Source: Priestia filamentosa (GTDB lineage Bacteria; Bacillota; Bacilli; Bacillales; Bacillaceae_H). From it: a stretch of DNA of 64,000 nucleotides. The first letter of the stretch is position 1. Each line of letters begins with the position of its first letter. Positions 35,828 to 45,011 of the stretch are shown piece after piece. Under the pieces are notes generated by a model. It ran no database searches, was not told where the DNA came from, and saw only the letters and a list, made by a program, of their open reading frames with translations. The stretch is taken from assembly GCF_900177535.1 (NCBI RefSeq), contig NZ_FXAJ01000005.1:124001-188000 (forward strand), read 5' to 3'. The position numbers and the translations under genes were made by a program.

Positions 35828-35854
35828 TACGTTTTTATGTTGAAGTAAGTTTCA
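35828..35854 (-). promoter_or_regulatory. SigW-type ECF promoter of yvlABCD
   Basis: TGAAAC (35854-35849), 17-base spacer, CGTA (35831-35828) on the minus strand, about 30 bases before yvlA. The SigW consensus is TGAAAC-N16-CGTA, and yvlABCD belongs to the B. subtilis SigW regulon. An imperfect dyad TGTTGAA/TTCAACA overlaps the -35 box. Confidence 0.85.
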
Positions 35855-35882
35855 ACATTCGAAAAACTTTCCTTAGCTCTAC

Positions 35883-35922
35883 AAAAAAAGGATAAGCCAC
35901 TTTTTAGTAGACTTACCCTTTT
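35883..35922 (-). terminator. terminator of uvrBA
   Basis: A stem of about 11 bp with one G-T pair (35886-35896 with 35912-35922), a long loop and a T-run on the minus strand, just after the uvrA stop. Confidence 0.75.
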
Positions 35923-35926
35923 CACA

Positions 35927-38803
35927 TTATGCTTTAACCGTTTCTGCTCCTTTTAAACGATCTTCCATTCTTTTACGATCTCTCTCAAGAATATGCGCAA
36001 GATAACGACCGGTATAAGATCCTTCAACATTTACAACTTCTTCTGGTACTCCTGTTGCTACAATTTGTCCCCCTTTATCCCCACCATCAGGACCAAGGTC
36101 AATAATATAATCAGCAGTCTTAATAACATCTAAGTTATGTTCAATAACAAGCACAGTGTCTCCATTGCCAACTAAGCGCTGAAGAACTTTTAGTAAACGA
36201 GCAATATCATCAACATGCAAACCTGTTGTTGGTTCATCTAAAATATACATTGTACGGCCTGTTGAACGACGATGAAGTTCTGACGCAAGCTTCACACGCT
36301 GTGCTTCGCCTCCTGAGAGAGTTGTAGCAGGTTGACCAAGTGTAATGTAACCTAGGCCAACATCTTCAATTGTTTGAAGCTTACGCTTGATTTTAGGAAT
36401 ATTTTCAAAGAATTCAATTGCATCTTCAACAGTCATTTCCAAAACATCTGCAATGTTCTTTCCTTTATATTTCACTTCAAGCGTTTCACGATTATATCGC
36501 TTCCCATGGCAAACCTCGCATGGAACATACACATCTGGAAGGAAGTGCATTTCGATTTTGATAATTCCATCTCCTCGGCATGCTTCACAACGTCCTCCCT
36601 TTACATTAAAGCTAAAACGGCCTTTCTGATATCCGCGTGTTTTTGCTTCATTTGTTTGAGCAAATAAGTCCCGAATATGATCAAACACACCTGTATATGT
36701 TGCCGGATTTGAGCGGGGCGTCCTACCAATAGGTGATTGGTCAATATCAACAATTTTATCAAGGTGATTAATTCCCTTAATTTCTTTATGCTCCCCTGGC
36801 TTCTGTTTCGCATTATTCAGCTTTTGTGACAGTGATTTCCTTAGTACCTCATTGATAAGCGTACTCTTCCCTGAACCTGATACGCCTGTTACAGCAAGGA
36901 ACAAACCTAGTGGAAGCTTTACTTTTACATTTTTTAAGTTATTTTCTTTTGCCCCTACAATTTCAAGCATTCGCTCTTTATCAACAGCTCTTCGCTCTGT
37001 CGGAAGTGGGATGAATTTCTTTCCTGATAAATATTGACCTGTTAAAGAGTTTTCGTCATGCATTACTTCTTCAGGCGTGCCTGCTGAAACAACTTTTCCT
37101 CCATGAATCCCTGCTCCAGGTCCAATATCAATAAGATAATCAGCCGCCATCATGGTATCTTCATCATGTTCAACAACAATAAGGGTATTTCCTAAGTCGC
37201 GCATGCTCTGCATTGTTTCGATAAGACGATCGTTGTCACGTTGATGAAGTCCAATTGATGGTTCATCTAAAATATATAAAACGCCTGATAAACGAGAACC
37301 AATCTGAGTTGCCAAACGAATGCGCTGTGCTTCGCCTCCTGAAAGCGTTCCTGCAGATCTGTTCAATGTTAGATAATCAAGGCCAACGTTGTTTAAAAAT
37401 CCTAGACGCTCTGTAATTTCTCTTAAAATCATTTGAGCAATTTGCATCTCTTTTTCAGAAAGACTAAGGGTTGCAAAAAACTCATATGCTTCTTGTACAG
37501 AAAAACTCGTTACTTTCCCAATATGCTTACCATCAATTAAAACAGCGAGCGTTTCTTTCTTAAGACGGTTTCCTTTACATTTTGGGCAAGGCTGTTCTCC
37601 CATATATTTTTCCATCTGCTCCCGGATGTAGTCTGAGCTTGTTTCACGATAACGACGCTCAATATTTGGGATAACCCCTTCGAATTCAATATCGTTTTCA
37701 CGAATTTGTCCAAAATCATTTTCATAGCGAAAATGAATGCGTTCTTTATCACTCCCATAGAGCACTTTGTCTAATAAATGCTTAGGAATATCGCGAACAG
37801 GAATGTCCATATCAATTCCATAATGCACACAAACAGCTTTTAAGAGCTGTGGATAATACTGTGAGCTTGTTGGCTCCCAAGGTGCAATTGCATGTTCTTT
37901 GAGTGATAAATCATAGTTTGGAATCACAAGATCTAAATCAACCTCAAGACGAACTCCTAATCCATCACAGCTTGTACAAGCTCCAAATGGACTGTTAAAT
38001 GAAAACATTCTTGGCTCAAGTTCACCGATTGAGAAACCACAATATGGACATGCGTGATGTTCACTGAAAAGAAGCTCTTCTTCTCCAATAACATCAATAA
38101 CGACTTTTCCTTCCCCTAACCGAAGTGCCGTTTCAAGAGAGTCTGCTAACCTTGTTTCTACCCCTTCTTTTACAACAATACGGTCCACAACTACTTGGAT
38201 AGTATGCTTTTTATTTTTTTCAAGGTTAATGTCATCGCCAAGATCATACATTTCGCCATCAATTCGAACGCGTACGAAGCCTTGCTTTTTAATATCTTCA
38301 AGCACTTTTACATGCATACCTTTACGTCCATCAACAACAGGAGCGAGCACCTGAAGCTTCGTGCGCTCTGGATATTCTAAAATGCGGTCAACCATCTGTT
38401 CAATTGTTTGAGATGTAATTTCAATACCGTGATTTGGACACGTTGGACGTCCGACGCGCGCAAACAGCAAGCGTAGATAATCATAAATTTCTGTGACTGT
38501 CCCAACTGTTGAGCGCGGATTACGGCTTGTTGTTTTTTGGTCAATTGAAATTGCTGGCGAAAGACCTTCAATAGAATCCACATCAGGCTTATCCATCTGT
38601 CCCAAAAACTGCCGAGCGTACGCTGATAAAGACTCAACGTAACGACGCTGTCCTTCCGCGTAAATCGTATCAAAAGCTAATGAAGATTTCCCTGAACCAG
38701 ATAAACCCGTCATTACGACGAGTTTATCTCTAGGAATTGTAACATCAAGATTATTTAAATTATTGGCTCTAGCCCCTTTTACAACAATGCGATCTGTTGC
38801 CAT
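35927..38803 (-). CDS. uvrA: excinuclease ABC subunit A
   Basis: A 958-residue nucleotide-excision repair damage-recognition ATPase with two ABC modules. Walker A motifs are [12 protein letters not shown] (about 32-43) and [10 protein letters not shown] (about 640). Two C-x2-C zinc modules are visible ([13 protein letters not shown] and [11 protein letters not shown]...CEVC), as are both LSGGEAQR signature motifs. The start has GGAGGGATGATT and lies 7 bases after uvrB, so the two form one operon with a possible LexA-type site ahead of uvrB. Confidence 0.98.
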   Translation of the reverse strand: MATDRIVVKGARANNLNNLDVTIPRDKLVVMTGLSGSGKSSLAFDTIYAEGQRRYVESLSAYARQFLGQMDKPDVDSIEGLSPAISIDQKTTSRNPRSTVGTVTEIYDYLRLLFARVGRPTCPNHGIEITSQTIEQMVDRILEYPERTKLQVLAPVVDGRKGMHVKVLEDIKKQGFVRVRIDGEMYDLGDDINLEKNKKHTIQVVVDRIVVKEGVETRLADSLETALRLGEGKVVIDVIGEEELLFSEHHACPYCGFSIGELEPRMFSFNSPFGACTSCDGLGVRLEVDLDLVIPNYDLSLKEHAIAPWEPTSSQYYPQLLKAVCVHYGIDMDIPVRDIPKHLLDKVLYGSDKERIHFRYENDFGQIRENDIEFEGVIPNIERRYRETSSDYIREQMEKYMGEQPCPKCKGNRLKKETLAVLIDGKHIGKVTSFSVQEAYEFFATLSLSEKEMQIAQMILREITERLGFLNNVGLDYLTLNRSAGTLSGGEAQRIRLATQIGSRLSGVLYILDEPSIGLHQRDNDRLIETMQSMRDLGNTLIVVEHDEDTMMAADYLIDIGPGAGIHGGKVVSAGTPEEVMHDENSLTGQYLSGKKFIPLPTERRAVDKERMLEIVGAKENNLKNVKVKLPLGLFLAVTGVSGSGKSTLINEVLRKSLSQKLNNAKQKPGEHKEIKGINHLDKIVDIDQSPIGRTPRSNPATYTGVFDHIRDLFAQTNEAKTRGYQKGRFSFNVKGGRCEACRGDGIIKIEMHFLPDVYVPCEVCHGKRYNRETLEVKYKGKNIADVLEMTVEDAIEFFENIPKIKRKLQTIEDVGLGYITLGQPATTLSGGEAQRVKLASELHRRSTGRTMYILDEPTTGLHVDDIARLLKVLQRLVGNGDTVLVIEHNLDVIKTADYIIDLGPDGGDKGGQIVATGVPEEVVNVEGSYTGRYLAHILERDRKRMEDRLKGAETVKA

Positions 38804-38810
38804 AAGACAA

Positions 38811-40790
38811 TCATCCCTCCGCTTTCAACTCTAAAATAGTATCACGAAGCTGTGCGGCACGTTCGAAATCAAGCGCTTTTGCAGCTTCTTTCATTTCTCT
38901 TTCCATGTTCTCAATAACTTCTGCACGCTCTCGTTTCGTCATCTTCTTCAAGTCTGGACGATTTTCATACTGTTCTTCATCTTCTGCAACCATTGTTGCT
39001 CGAATAGAATCACGTACTTTTTTCTGAATCGTCTGCGGCGTTATACCATGTTCTTCGTTGTAAGCTATTTGCGTTTCACGACGACGTTTTGTCTCATTAA
39101 TCGCAATGTCCATTGATTTTGTAATTTTGTCAGCATACATGATAACATGACCATTTTCGTTCCTTGCAGCACGACCAATCGTTTGAATAAGAGAACGTTC
39201 TGAACGTAAAAACCCTTCTTTATCTGCATCAAGGATAGCTACAAGAGAAACTTCCGGAATATCTAGCCCTTCTCTTAATAAATTGATCCCAACAAGCACA
39301 TCATATGTGCCAATGCGAAGCTCACGAATTGTTTCAATACGTTCTAATGTTTTTATTTCTGAATGAAGATAGTTGACTTTAATGCCAAGCTCTTTTAAGT
39401 AGTCTGTTAAATCTTCCGACATTTTTTTCGTTAACGTTGTTATAAGTACCCGCTCATTTCGTTCAGTACGCTTACGAATTTCGTCTACGAGATCATCAAT
39501 TTGTCCTTTAATTGGACGCACGTCAATTGTTGGATCAAGCAATCCTGTCGGTCTAATAATCTGCTCAATGAATTCTGGTGCTTTTTCCATTTCATAAGGT
39601 CCTGGCGTTGCTGAAACATAAACCATTTGAGAAATATGTTTCTCGTATTCTTCAAAGCGAAGCGGACGGTTGTCAAGAGCAGAAGGCAAACGAAACCCGT
39701 GATCAACGAGAACCTGTTTACGTGCTTGGTCACCGTTGTACATGCCGCGTATTTGTGGCATTGTTACATGTGACTCATCCACAATCATTAAAAAGTCATC
39801 TGGAAAGAAATCTAAAAGCGTATACGGAGTTGATCCTGGTGGACGAAGCGTTAAATGACGAGAGTAGTTTTCAATCCCTGAACAGAATCCCATTTCGCGC
39901 ATCATTTCGAGATCGTAGCGCGTACGTTGTTCTAGTCGCTGCGCTTCTAGCAGCTTGCCGTTATCCTTTAATACTTTAAGACGATCTTCCAACTCTTTTT
40001 CGATATTTTGAATAGCAACACGCATTTTTTCTTCACGAGTAACGAAGTGGGAAGCAGGATAAATTGCTACATGGTTACGGTCACCAATAATCTCCCCTGT
40101 CAAAGCATCCACTTCTCGGATACGATCAATTTCATCTCCAAAAAATTCAACGCGTATACAATGTTCATCCCTTGAAACTGGGAAAATTTCCACTACATCA
40201 CCACGAACGCGAAACGTACCGCGCTTAAAATCAATATCATTTCTTTCATACTGAATATCCACAAGATTGCGCAAAAGCTCATTTCGTTCTCTTTCCATGC
40301 CCACTCTTAATGATAGAACCATTTCTTTATATTCTTCAGGCGAACCTAGACCATAAATACAAGAAACGCTGGCAATGATAATAACATCATTTCTTTCAAA
40401 CAAAGAAGACGTTGCCGAGTGACGAAGCTTATCAATTTCATCATTAATACTCGCATCTTTTTCAATAAATGTATCTGTTTGAGGAACATACGCCTCTGGT
40501 TGATAGTAATCATAATAACTAACAAAATACTCCACAGCATTGTTTGGAAAGAATTCCTTAAACTCGCTGTAGAGCTGTCCAGCTAGTGTTTTGTTATGAG
40601 CAATAACAAGCGTTGGCTTGTTAATTTCTTTAATTACATTTGAAACAGTGAACGTTTTGCCTGTGCCTGTTGCTCCAAGCAATACTTGATGCTGTTTACC
40701 TTCTTTAATCCCTTGGACAAGCTTATCAATAGCTTTAGGCTGATCGCCTTGAGGTTGATAAGAAGAAACAAGTTCAAACTGATTGTCCAC
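38811..40790 (-). CDS. uvrB: excinuclease ABC subunit B
   Basis: A 659-residue helicase-like protein. The Walker [14 protein letters not shown] lies near residue 40, the beta-hairpin region near 90-115 ([16 protein letters not shown]), helicase motifs follow, and the C-terminal UVR/UvrC-binding coiled coil ends the protein ([18 protein letters not shown]). The longest frame begins at 40835. The GTG at 40790 follows GGGGTG and gives the usual length and N-terminus. It is upstream of uvrA. Confidence 0.97.
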   Translation of the reverse strand: MDNQFELVSSYQPQGDQPKAIDKLVQGIKEGKQHQVLLGATGTGKTFTVSNVIKEINKPTLVIAHNKTLAGQLYSEFKEFFPNNAVEYFVSYYDYYQPEAYVPQTDTFIEKDASINDEIDKLRHSATSSLFERNDVIIIASVSCIYGLGSPEEYKEMVLSLRVGMERERNELLRNLVDIQYERNDIDFKRGTFRVRGDVVEIFPVSRDEHCIRVEFFGDEIDRIREVDALTGEIIGDRNHVAIYPASHFVTREEKMRVAIQNIEKELEDRLKVLKDNGKLLEAQRLEQRTRYDLEMMREMGFCSGIENYSRHLTLRPPGSTPYTLLDFFPDDFLMIVDESHVTMPQIRGMYNGDQARKQVLVDHGFRLPSALDNRPLRFEEYEKHISQMVYVSATPGPYEMEKAPEFIEQIIRPTGLLDPTIDVRPIKGQIDDLVDEIRKRTERNERVLITTLTKKMSEDLTDYLKELGIKVNYLHSEIKTLERIETIRELRIGTYDVLVGINLLREGLDIPEVSLVAILDADKEGFLRSERSLIQTIGRAARNENGHVIMYADKITKSMDIAINETKRRRETQIAYNEEHGITPQTIQKKVRDSIRATMVAEDEEQYENRPDLKKMTKRERAEVIENMEREMKEAAKALDFERAAQLRDTILELKAEG

Positions 40791-40852
40791 ACTAAACACC
40801 CCGCTCTTACACAAATTATAGAAATATCTTATCACAATAAATGAAGAAAAAC

Positions 40853-40866
40853 CAAAAATATGTTCG
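40853..40866. promoter_or_regulatory. possible LexA (DinR) box at uvrBA
   Basis: CAAAA-ATAT-GTTCG has a perfect right half and a 3/5 left half against CGAAC-N4-GTTCG. It overlaps a weak -35 (TTGGTT) of a putative promoter (TTGGTT-N18-TAAGAT) reading to uvrB. B. subtilis uvrBA is LexA-regulated. The left half is too degenerate to be sure. Confidence 0.45.
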
Positions 40867-40942
40867 TATTTTCTTGTAATTTTTTACCGAACTTTTTTTT
40901 GTTTGTAGTACACACTTTTCCCTTTTTCCCTTTAAAACATGC

Positions 40943-40971
40943 AAAAAAACGAAGGGGCTGTTTCCCTTCGT
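40943..40971 (-). terminator. terminator of the citS-citT-tctC operon
   Basis: An 8-bp stem (40949-40956 with 40964-40971), a 7-base loop and a T-run on the minus strand, just after the tctC stop at 40990. Confidence 0.87.
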
Positions 40972-40989
40972 CCTCAAAATATACAAATA

Positions 40990-41955
40990 TTAAAATCCGT
41001 TTACTAGTTTTTTGTAGAATAAGGCCTGTTCTTGCAAAAATGCTTTTGTTTCTTCATGATTTTTATAGAAAGATTCCCACTCGTTCTCTTTCAGAATTTG
41101 TTGCCATTCCTCTGTCTCTACCATTTCTTTAATCTTCTCATCCCAATATTTTATCTGCTCATCTGTCATACCCTTTGGTCCCATTACTCCTCTCCAATGT
41201 GAAAAAACAACATTAAGACCTTGTTCTTTCCATGTTGGAACTTCTTTAAAATTTTCAATCCGTTTCTCAGATGAAATAGCAAGCATTTTTATTTTTCCTT
41301 CTCTGTAATATGACTTTGCTTCAGAAAGAGGCATAATTGTCACATCAAGCTTCCTCTTAAGTAATGCTGAGAGAAGTGACGAACGATCTTCATATACACT
41401 GAAATCAAGCTTTGCGCCATTGATTCCATACTGATTGATGCCTTGAATAAAGGATAGATGATCGTCATTTCCAATGCCAGGGGAAATACCCAATTTTAAT
41501 GATGCAGGATCTTCTTGAAGCTTTTTAATAATATCTTTCACTTCTTTAATATCACTGTTTTTGCTTACAACAATAACTTCCCATTCCGTGGAAAGCATTG
41601 CAATTGGTGTAAAATCACGATAAGTTAGAGCACTTTGCCCAATAAGGTTATTTGTTAAAAGAAGACTTGAATTCATTGCGACAGAATGGCCATCTTGTGA
41701 TTGAAGATACTTCCATCCCTTCTCCCCGTTTCCACCTAAAAGAGAAGTAAGCACAACAGATTGATCTGTAATGCTTTCGTTTGTTAGAATGGACTGCATC
41801 CCTTTAGCTGTCTGTCCCCATCCTCCCGTAGAGGCGCCTGGTATAACAATTTCTAACTCACGCGTTGGAAAAGCTTCTTTGTCATTTTCTTTCTCAGCAC
41901 AGCCTGATATATAAACGAGCATAAACAAACTGATAAACAGCATTATTTTTCTCAT
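40990..41955 (-). CDS. TctC-family tripartite tricarboxylate binding lipoprotein (YflP-like)
   Basis: A 321-residue extracytoplasmic binding protein. A signal peptide with a lipobox (VYISGC) anchors it in the membrane. The mature domain begins PTRELEIVIPGASTGGWGQTAKGM, typical of the TctC/BugT family. No TctA or TctB transport genes are nearby. The gene follows the response regulator and sensor kinase on the same strand; the start has GGAGGT 13 bases after citT. In B. subtilis a TctC-type protein (YflP) is also linked to citST and the citrate transporter CitM. The binding protein could act as a co-sensor. Ligand unknown. Confidence 0.88.
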   Translation of the reverse strand: MRKIMLFISLFMLVYISGCAEKENDKEAFPTRELEIVIPGASTGGWGQTAKGMQSILTNESITDQSVVLTSLLGGNGEKGWKYLQSQDGHSVAMNSSLLLTNNLIGQSALTYRDFTPIAMLSTEWEVIVVSKNSDIKEVKDIIKKLQEDPASLKLGISPGIGNDDHLSFIQGINQYGINGAKLDFSVYEDRSSLLSALLKRKLDVTIMPLSEAKSYYREGKIKMLAISSEKRIENFKEVPTWKEQGLNVVFSHWRGVMGPKGMTDEQIKYWDEKIKEMVETEEWQQILKENEWESFYKNHEETKAFLQEQALFYKKLVNGF

Positions 41956-41968
41956 TTAATACCTCCAC

Positions 41969-42655
41969 TCATTCTTCACTCACAATCAAGTAGTATTTCC
42001 GCTCCGGTCTTCCCACAATACCGTATTCTAACTCTGCTCTTAGCTGTTGAATGGATACAAGGTATTCTAAATAACGCCGAGCTGTTGTACGAGAAGCCCC
42101 CATTGCTTCACTTACTTCTTCAATTGAAGCCCCCTTATGAAATTGATTCATAACTTTAGTAATTTTCTCTAACGTCAGCGGATCAATGCCAGAAGGAAGC
42201 TGCTTCTCAGGTGCTGAAGCTTCGTGGATGCCTTGGAAGAAAAGTTCTACAAACGTTTGATCAATCTCTTCAGCAGATTGAAGCATTTCTTTCCTCTTTT
42301 TATATTTTTTAATTGCCTCTGTAAACTTTTCAGCACTTACAGGTTTGATTAAATAGTTCTCAACCCCTATTTTTAAAGCTCTTTCTAATAACTCCTTTTC
42401 CCTTGCGGCTGTGATCAAGATCACATCTAAGTCTTTAAACTCCTGCTTTAACTTAGGCAGAAGATCAATTCCTGTCTGATCTGGAAGGTAGATATCAAGT
42501 AAAAGCAAATCAGCTTCATTCTCTCTCAAAAGCTCCATTGTTTGTTCTGCATTAAATGCTTTTCCTACAACCTCTGTTTCTTCTATTTTTAAGAGAAATT
42601 TCTCTTGGATATCAGCGATTCGGAAATCGTCTTCTGCAATTGCTACTCGTAACAT
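41969..42655 (-). CDS. citT: two-component response regulator (CitT/DcuR type)
   Basis: A 228-residue response regulator. The receiver domain (1-120) has the acidic pair Asp9/Asp10, phosphoacceptor Asp54 in LLLLDIYLPD, the Thr/Ala position in LITAARE and Lys in YLIKPV. The C-terminal part (about 165-228) is a helix-turn-helix with SIEEVSEAMGASRTTARRYLEYLVS, typical of the CitB/CitT subgroup. It lies 14 bases after the sensor kinase gene. The symbol is by similarity to the B. subtilis citrate system; ligand not proven. Confidence 0.88.
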   Translation of the reverse strand: MLRVAIAEDDFRIADIQEKFLLKIEETEVVGKAFNAEQTMELLRENEADLLLLDIYLPDQTGIDLLPKLKQEFKDLDVILITAAREKELLERALKIGVENYLIKPVSAEKFTEAIKKYKKRKEMLQSAEEIDQTFVELFFQGIHEASAPEKQLPSGIDPLTLEKITKVMNQFHKGASIEEVSEAMGASRTTARRYLEYLVSIQQLRAELEYGIVGRPERKYYLIVSEE

Positions 42656-42669
42656 GTTTGACTCCCCTT

Positions 42670-44268
42670 TTATGCCCCTTTAATTTCTTTTGGTAGATAG
42701 ACTGTAAAAATAGTCCTCTTTCCTTTCTCACTTTGAACTTCAATTTCCCCATGAAGGTGAGCAACAGCTCTCTTTACATTTGTTAATCCATATCCCCTAT
42801 CTTTTCCTTTCGTTGAGAAAGATGATTGAAAAATAACTGAAATCTGTTCATCACATATTCCTTCTCCATTATCCTCTACTTCAATAATAATGTCCTGTCC
42901 GAGGTCAGTGATAAAAAAACTCACCTTTTTTTCTCTATCCATGCTTCTAACAGCTTCAAAAGCATTATCAATTAGGTTCCCAATAATCACCGTCAGCTCA
43001 GAAGTTTCAATATGTTCTGGAATCTGATGTAATGAACTGTTTTCATCAATTGTAAAGTGGATTTTTTTCTCAGATGCTTTACCAATTTTCCCAAGTAACA
43101 TACCTTGGACTTTGTGATCCACTATTTTTTGAAAAAGAGCATCATTTTGAGATTTTTGAAACCCATATTCCTCCTCAATAAAAGCAATTGCTTCATCATA
43201 GTACCCTAACTGAAGCAATCCCAGGAGAAGGTGAAGCTTGTTTGCAAACTCATGGGTTTGAGCTCTTAGATCTTCAGAGTACTTTTTCACTTCAGAAAGC
43301 TTATCAACTAGTTTCTTAAGCTCTGTTTTGTCTCGAAAACTAGCAACTCCTCCGATGATTTTCTCTTTTCGTATAATTGGCGTTACATTTACAATAAGAA
43401 GCCTATCATTTATTAAGCACTCTTCATTATTTTTACTTTCTCCTGTCATAAGCACATCCTTCATCCCTATCTGAGGGTAGATATGCTCTAGTAGCTGACC
43501 TGAATCCGCTTCTTCCAGTCCCAGTAATTCTTTTGCTGATTGATTAAACGTTGTAATATAGCCCTCTCTGTCGATTGACACAATTCCTTCTTTAATAGAT
43601 TGAATAACAGCCTGCCTTTCTCTATATAAGGAAGAGATTTCAGCTGGTTCTAAACCTAATGTGTCTTTTCGAATGCTTTTGGTTAAGAGGATACCTCCCC
43701 AAATACCCAATAGCACAACAACTAGAGAAGAAAATAATACAACATGAAGTTTATTCCAAATTTCTTTGTATATAGATTTCTTTGAAAACTCCGCTGTAAC
43801 AACACCAATGATTTTTTCACTATCCTCATTTTCTTGTACAATTGGTGCTTTTGCGATATAAGATGAGCCATTAACACCTTTTCCTTCTTTTAAATAGTAA
43901 CCTCCGAAAGTTAGTGCTTTATAATTTATAGGATCATAAACATTAGATATCGTAGAACCTCTTGTAGGGTATGAATAAGACTTTCCTTCTTTACTTGTAA
44001 TCCTCAGCGCATCTGCTCCAACTTGAGTTCTCATCTGCTGAAGAATAATTTTTGCATCTTCAGGTGAATGTTCGAATGCATGTTGAATAGGAGGTAAAAA
44101 AGAAAGCGTTTTCACTACTTGCAATGAGAGCTTTTCAACCTTATCGCGTTCATCTTGAATTTCATTGTAAATATAAATTGTTGTTAAAAGAAGAACAATT
44201 CCTAAAATAAGCCCAATAATAAGAGTTAGAATTTTTGTTTTTAGCGATATAAACGATTTCTGTTTCAT
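42670..44268 (-). CDS. citS: two-component sensor kinase (CitS/DcuS type)
   Basis: A 532-residue membrane sensor. Two membrane helices (about 12-35 and 175-195) bracket an extracytoplasmic Cache-type sensor domain (about 38-170). A PAS domain (about 210-315, FNQSAKELLGLEEADSGQ) and the SpoB-like phosphoacceptor His (RAQTHEFANKLH) follow. The HATPase domain has the N box LIDNAFEA, G1 box DNGEGI and G2 box GYGLTNVKRA. The longest frame begins at 44292; the ATG at 44268 follows GAGGAG. It heads the citS-citT-tctC operon. Confidence 0.88.
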   Translation of the reverse strand: MKQKSFISLKTKILTLIIGLILGIVLLLTTIYIYNEIQDERDKVEKLSLQVVKTLSFLPPIQHAFEHSPEDAKIILQQMRTQVGADALRITSKEGKSYSYPTRGSTISNVYDPINYKALTFGGYYLKEGKGVNGSSYIAKAPIVQENEDSEKIIGVVTAEFSKKSIYKEIWNKLHVVLFSSLVVVLLGIWGGILLTKSIRKDTLGLEPAEISSLYRERQAVIQSIKEGIVSIDREGYITTFNQSAKELLGLEEADSGQLLEHIYPQIGMKDVLMTGESKNNEECLINDRLLIVNVTPIIRKEKIIGGVASFRDKTELKKLVDKLSEVKKYSEDLRAQTHEFANKLHLLLGLLQLGYYDEAIAFIEEEYGFQKSQNDALFQKIVDHKVQGMLLGKIGKASEKKIHFTIDENSSLHQIPEHIETSELTVIIGNLIDNAFEAVRSMDREKKVSFFITDLGQDIIIEVEDNGEGICDEQISVIFQSSFSTKGKDRGYGLTNVKRAVAHLHGEIEVQSEKGKRTIFTVYLPKEIKGA

Positions 44269-44301
44269 TATTAACTCCTCATTCACTTCCACTTATATTC
44301 T

Positions 44302-44330
44302 AATCTAGCCGTATTAAACCTATTTTTCAA
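44302..44330 (-). promoter_or_regulatory. putative SigA promoter of citS-citT-tctC
   Basis: TTGAAA (44330-44325), 17-base spacer, TAGATT (44307-44302), about 35 bases before the citS ATG. Autoregulation is likely by analogy but no operator is identified. Confidence 0.6.
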
Positions 44331-44400
44331 TACTAAATGTTTGGAATTTATAGAATAATGAAAAGTTAATGGCTTGTTGGAGAATGTTCACTTTTTAACT

Positions 44401-44428
44401 TTTACGATTGTTAATAGAAGGGTATACA
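44401..44428 (+). promoter_or_regulatory. weak SigA-like promoter of the orphan PspC gene
   Basis: TTTACG (44401-44406), 16-base spacer, TATACA (44423-44428), about 65 bases before the TTG start at 44494. It points away from citS. Confidence 0.35.
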
Positions 44429-44493
44429 TATAGTAGCTGAATAAATACCGTTCCTTTTCACTAATTATAGCTATATACGAAAGGAGAAAAAAC

Positions 44494-44679
44494 TTGAATT
44501 CATTATATCGATCTAAAAGAAGAAAAGTATTGCTTGGTGTTTGTGGAGGACTATCGGAAAAGTTCGGTATTAGTGCTTCACTCATCCGAATTTTAGTTGT
44601 CATTCTATGTTTTGTTACAGCTTTTCTACCTGTTGCCCTTGTATACGGTGTGTTAGGAGCTGTTCTCCCGAAGCAGTAA
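44494..44679 (+). CDS. orphan PspC domain protein
   Basis: A 61-residue PspC protein on the plus strand. The LYRSKRRKVLLGVCGGLSEKFGIS core is followed by one long hydrophobic stretch (about 32-58). The start is TTG at 44494 with an AAAGGAG site. It differs clearly from the yvlC product but has the same domain layout. It sits between the citrate-type sensor operon and a decayed copper-binding gene, with no Psp partners. Confidence 0.9.
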   Translation: MNSLYRSKRRKVLLGVCGGLSEKFGISASLIRILVVILCFVTAFLPVALVYGVLGAVLPKQ

Positions 44680-44681
44680 AT

Positions 44682-44714
44682 AAAAAAGCCCTCATATAAA
44701 ATGAGGGCTTTTTT
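44682..44714. terminator. bidirectional terminator after PspC
   Basis: A 14-bp perfect stem (44682-44695 with 44701-44714) with a 5-base loop and T/A flanks on both sides. It also ends the minus-strand decayed gene. Confidence 0.92.
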
Positions 44715-44956
44715 TAGGCTACCAGTTCTCTGCAAGCTTCTGCACAAACCTTACATGCTTGAGTACATTCCTTACAATGAGGATGGTCATGTTTTTCACA
44801 CTCTTTTGCACATTGATTACAAACCATTGCACATTGGCGGTCTATTTCAATACATTCTCGCATATGATGGATATCTTCTTTTAAACACTCTGTATAACAG
44901 GTATTACACGCTGCTAAACATTACCTGAGTGCTTTTAAGCATTCTTGCTTTGTCAT
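44714..44956 (-). pseudogene. decayed four-helix-bundle copper-binding protein (Csp/DUF326 type)
   Basis: A minus-strand cysteine-rich frame not listed among ordinary long frames. A good ribosome site (GGAGGG) precedes the ATG at 44956. The frame starts MTKQECLKALR, hits an in-frame TAA at codon 12 (44921-44923), and then continues CLAACNTCYTECLKEDIHHM and CAKECEKHDHPHCKECTQACKVC to a stop at 44714. About 15 cysteines remain in CxxxC and CxxC spacing. Compared with cytosolic copper-storage proteins of about 105-120 residues, roughly a helix is missing after CAMVCN. A direct repeat CAATGTGCA flanks that junction. It therefore looks like a nonsense-mutated and internally deleted gene. Confidence 0.8.
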
Positions 44957-45011
44957 TTGATTCCCTCCTAACTTATAGAGAGTTTTTCTACGACACCTTT
45001 AAGGTCCATGT

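Noticed and set aside
44388-44747. 119-residue minus-strand frame opposite the PspC gene
   Set aside because: It is antisense to a well-supported gene and overlaps a terminator; the composition is unlike a real protein.
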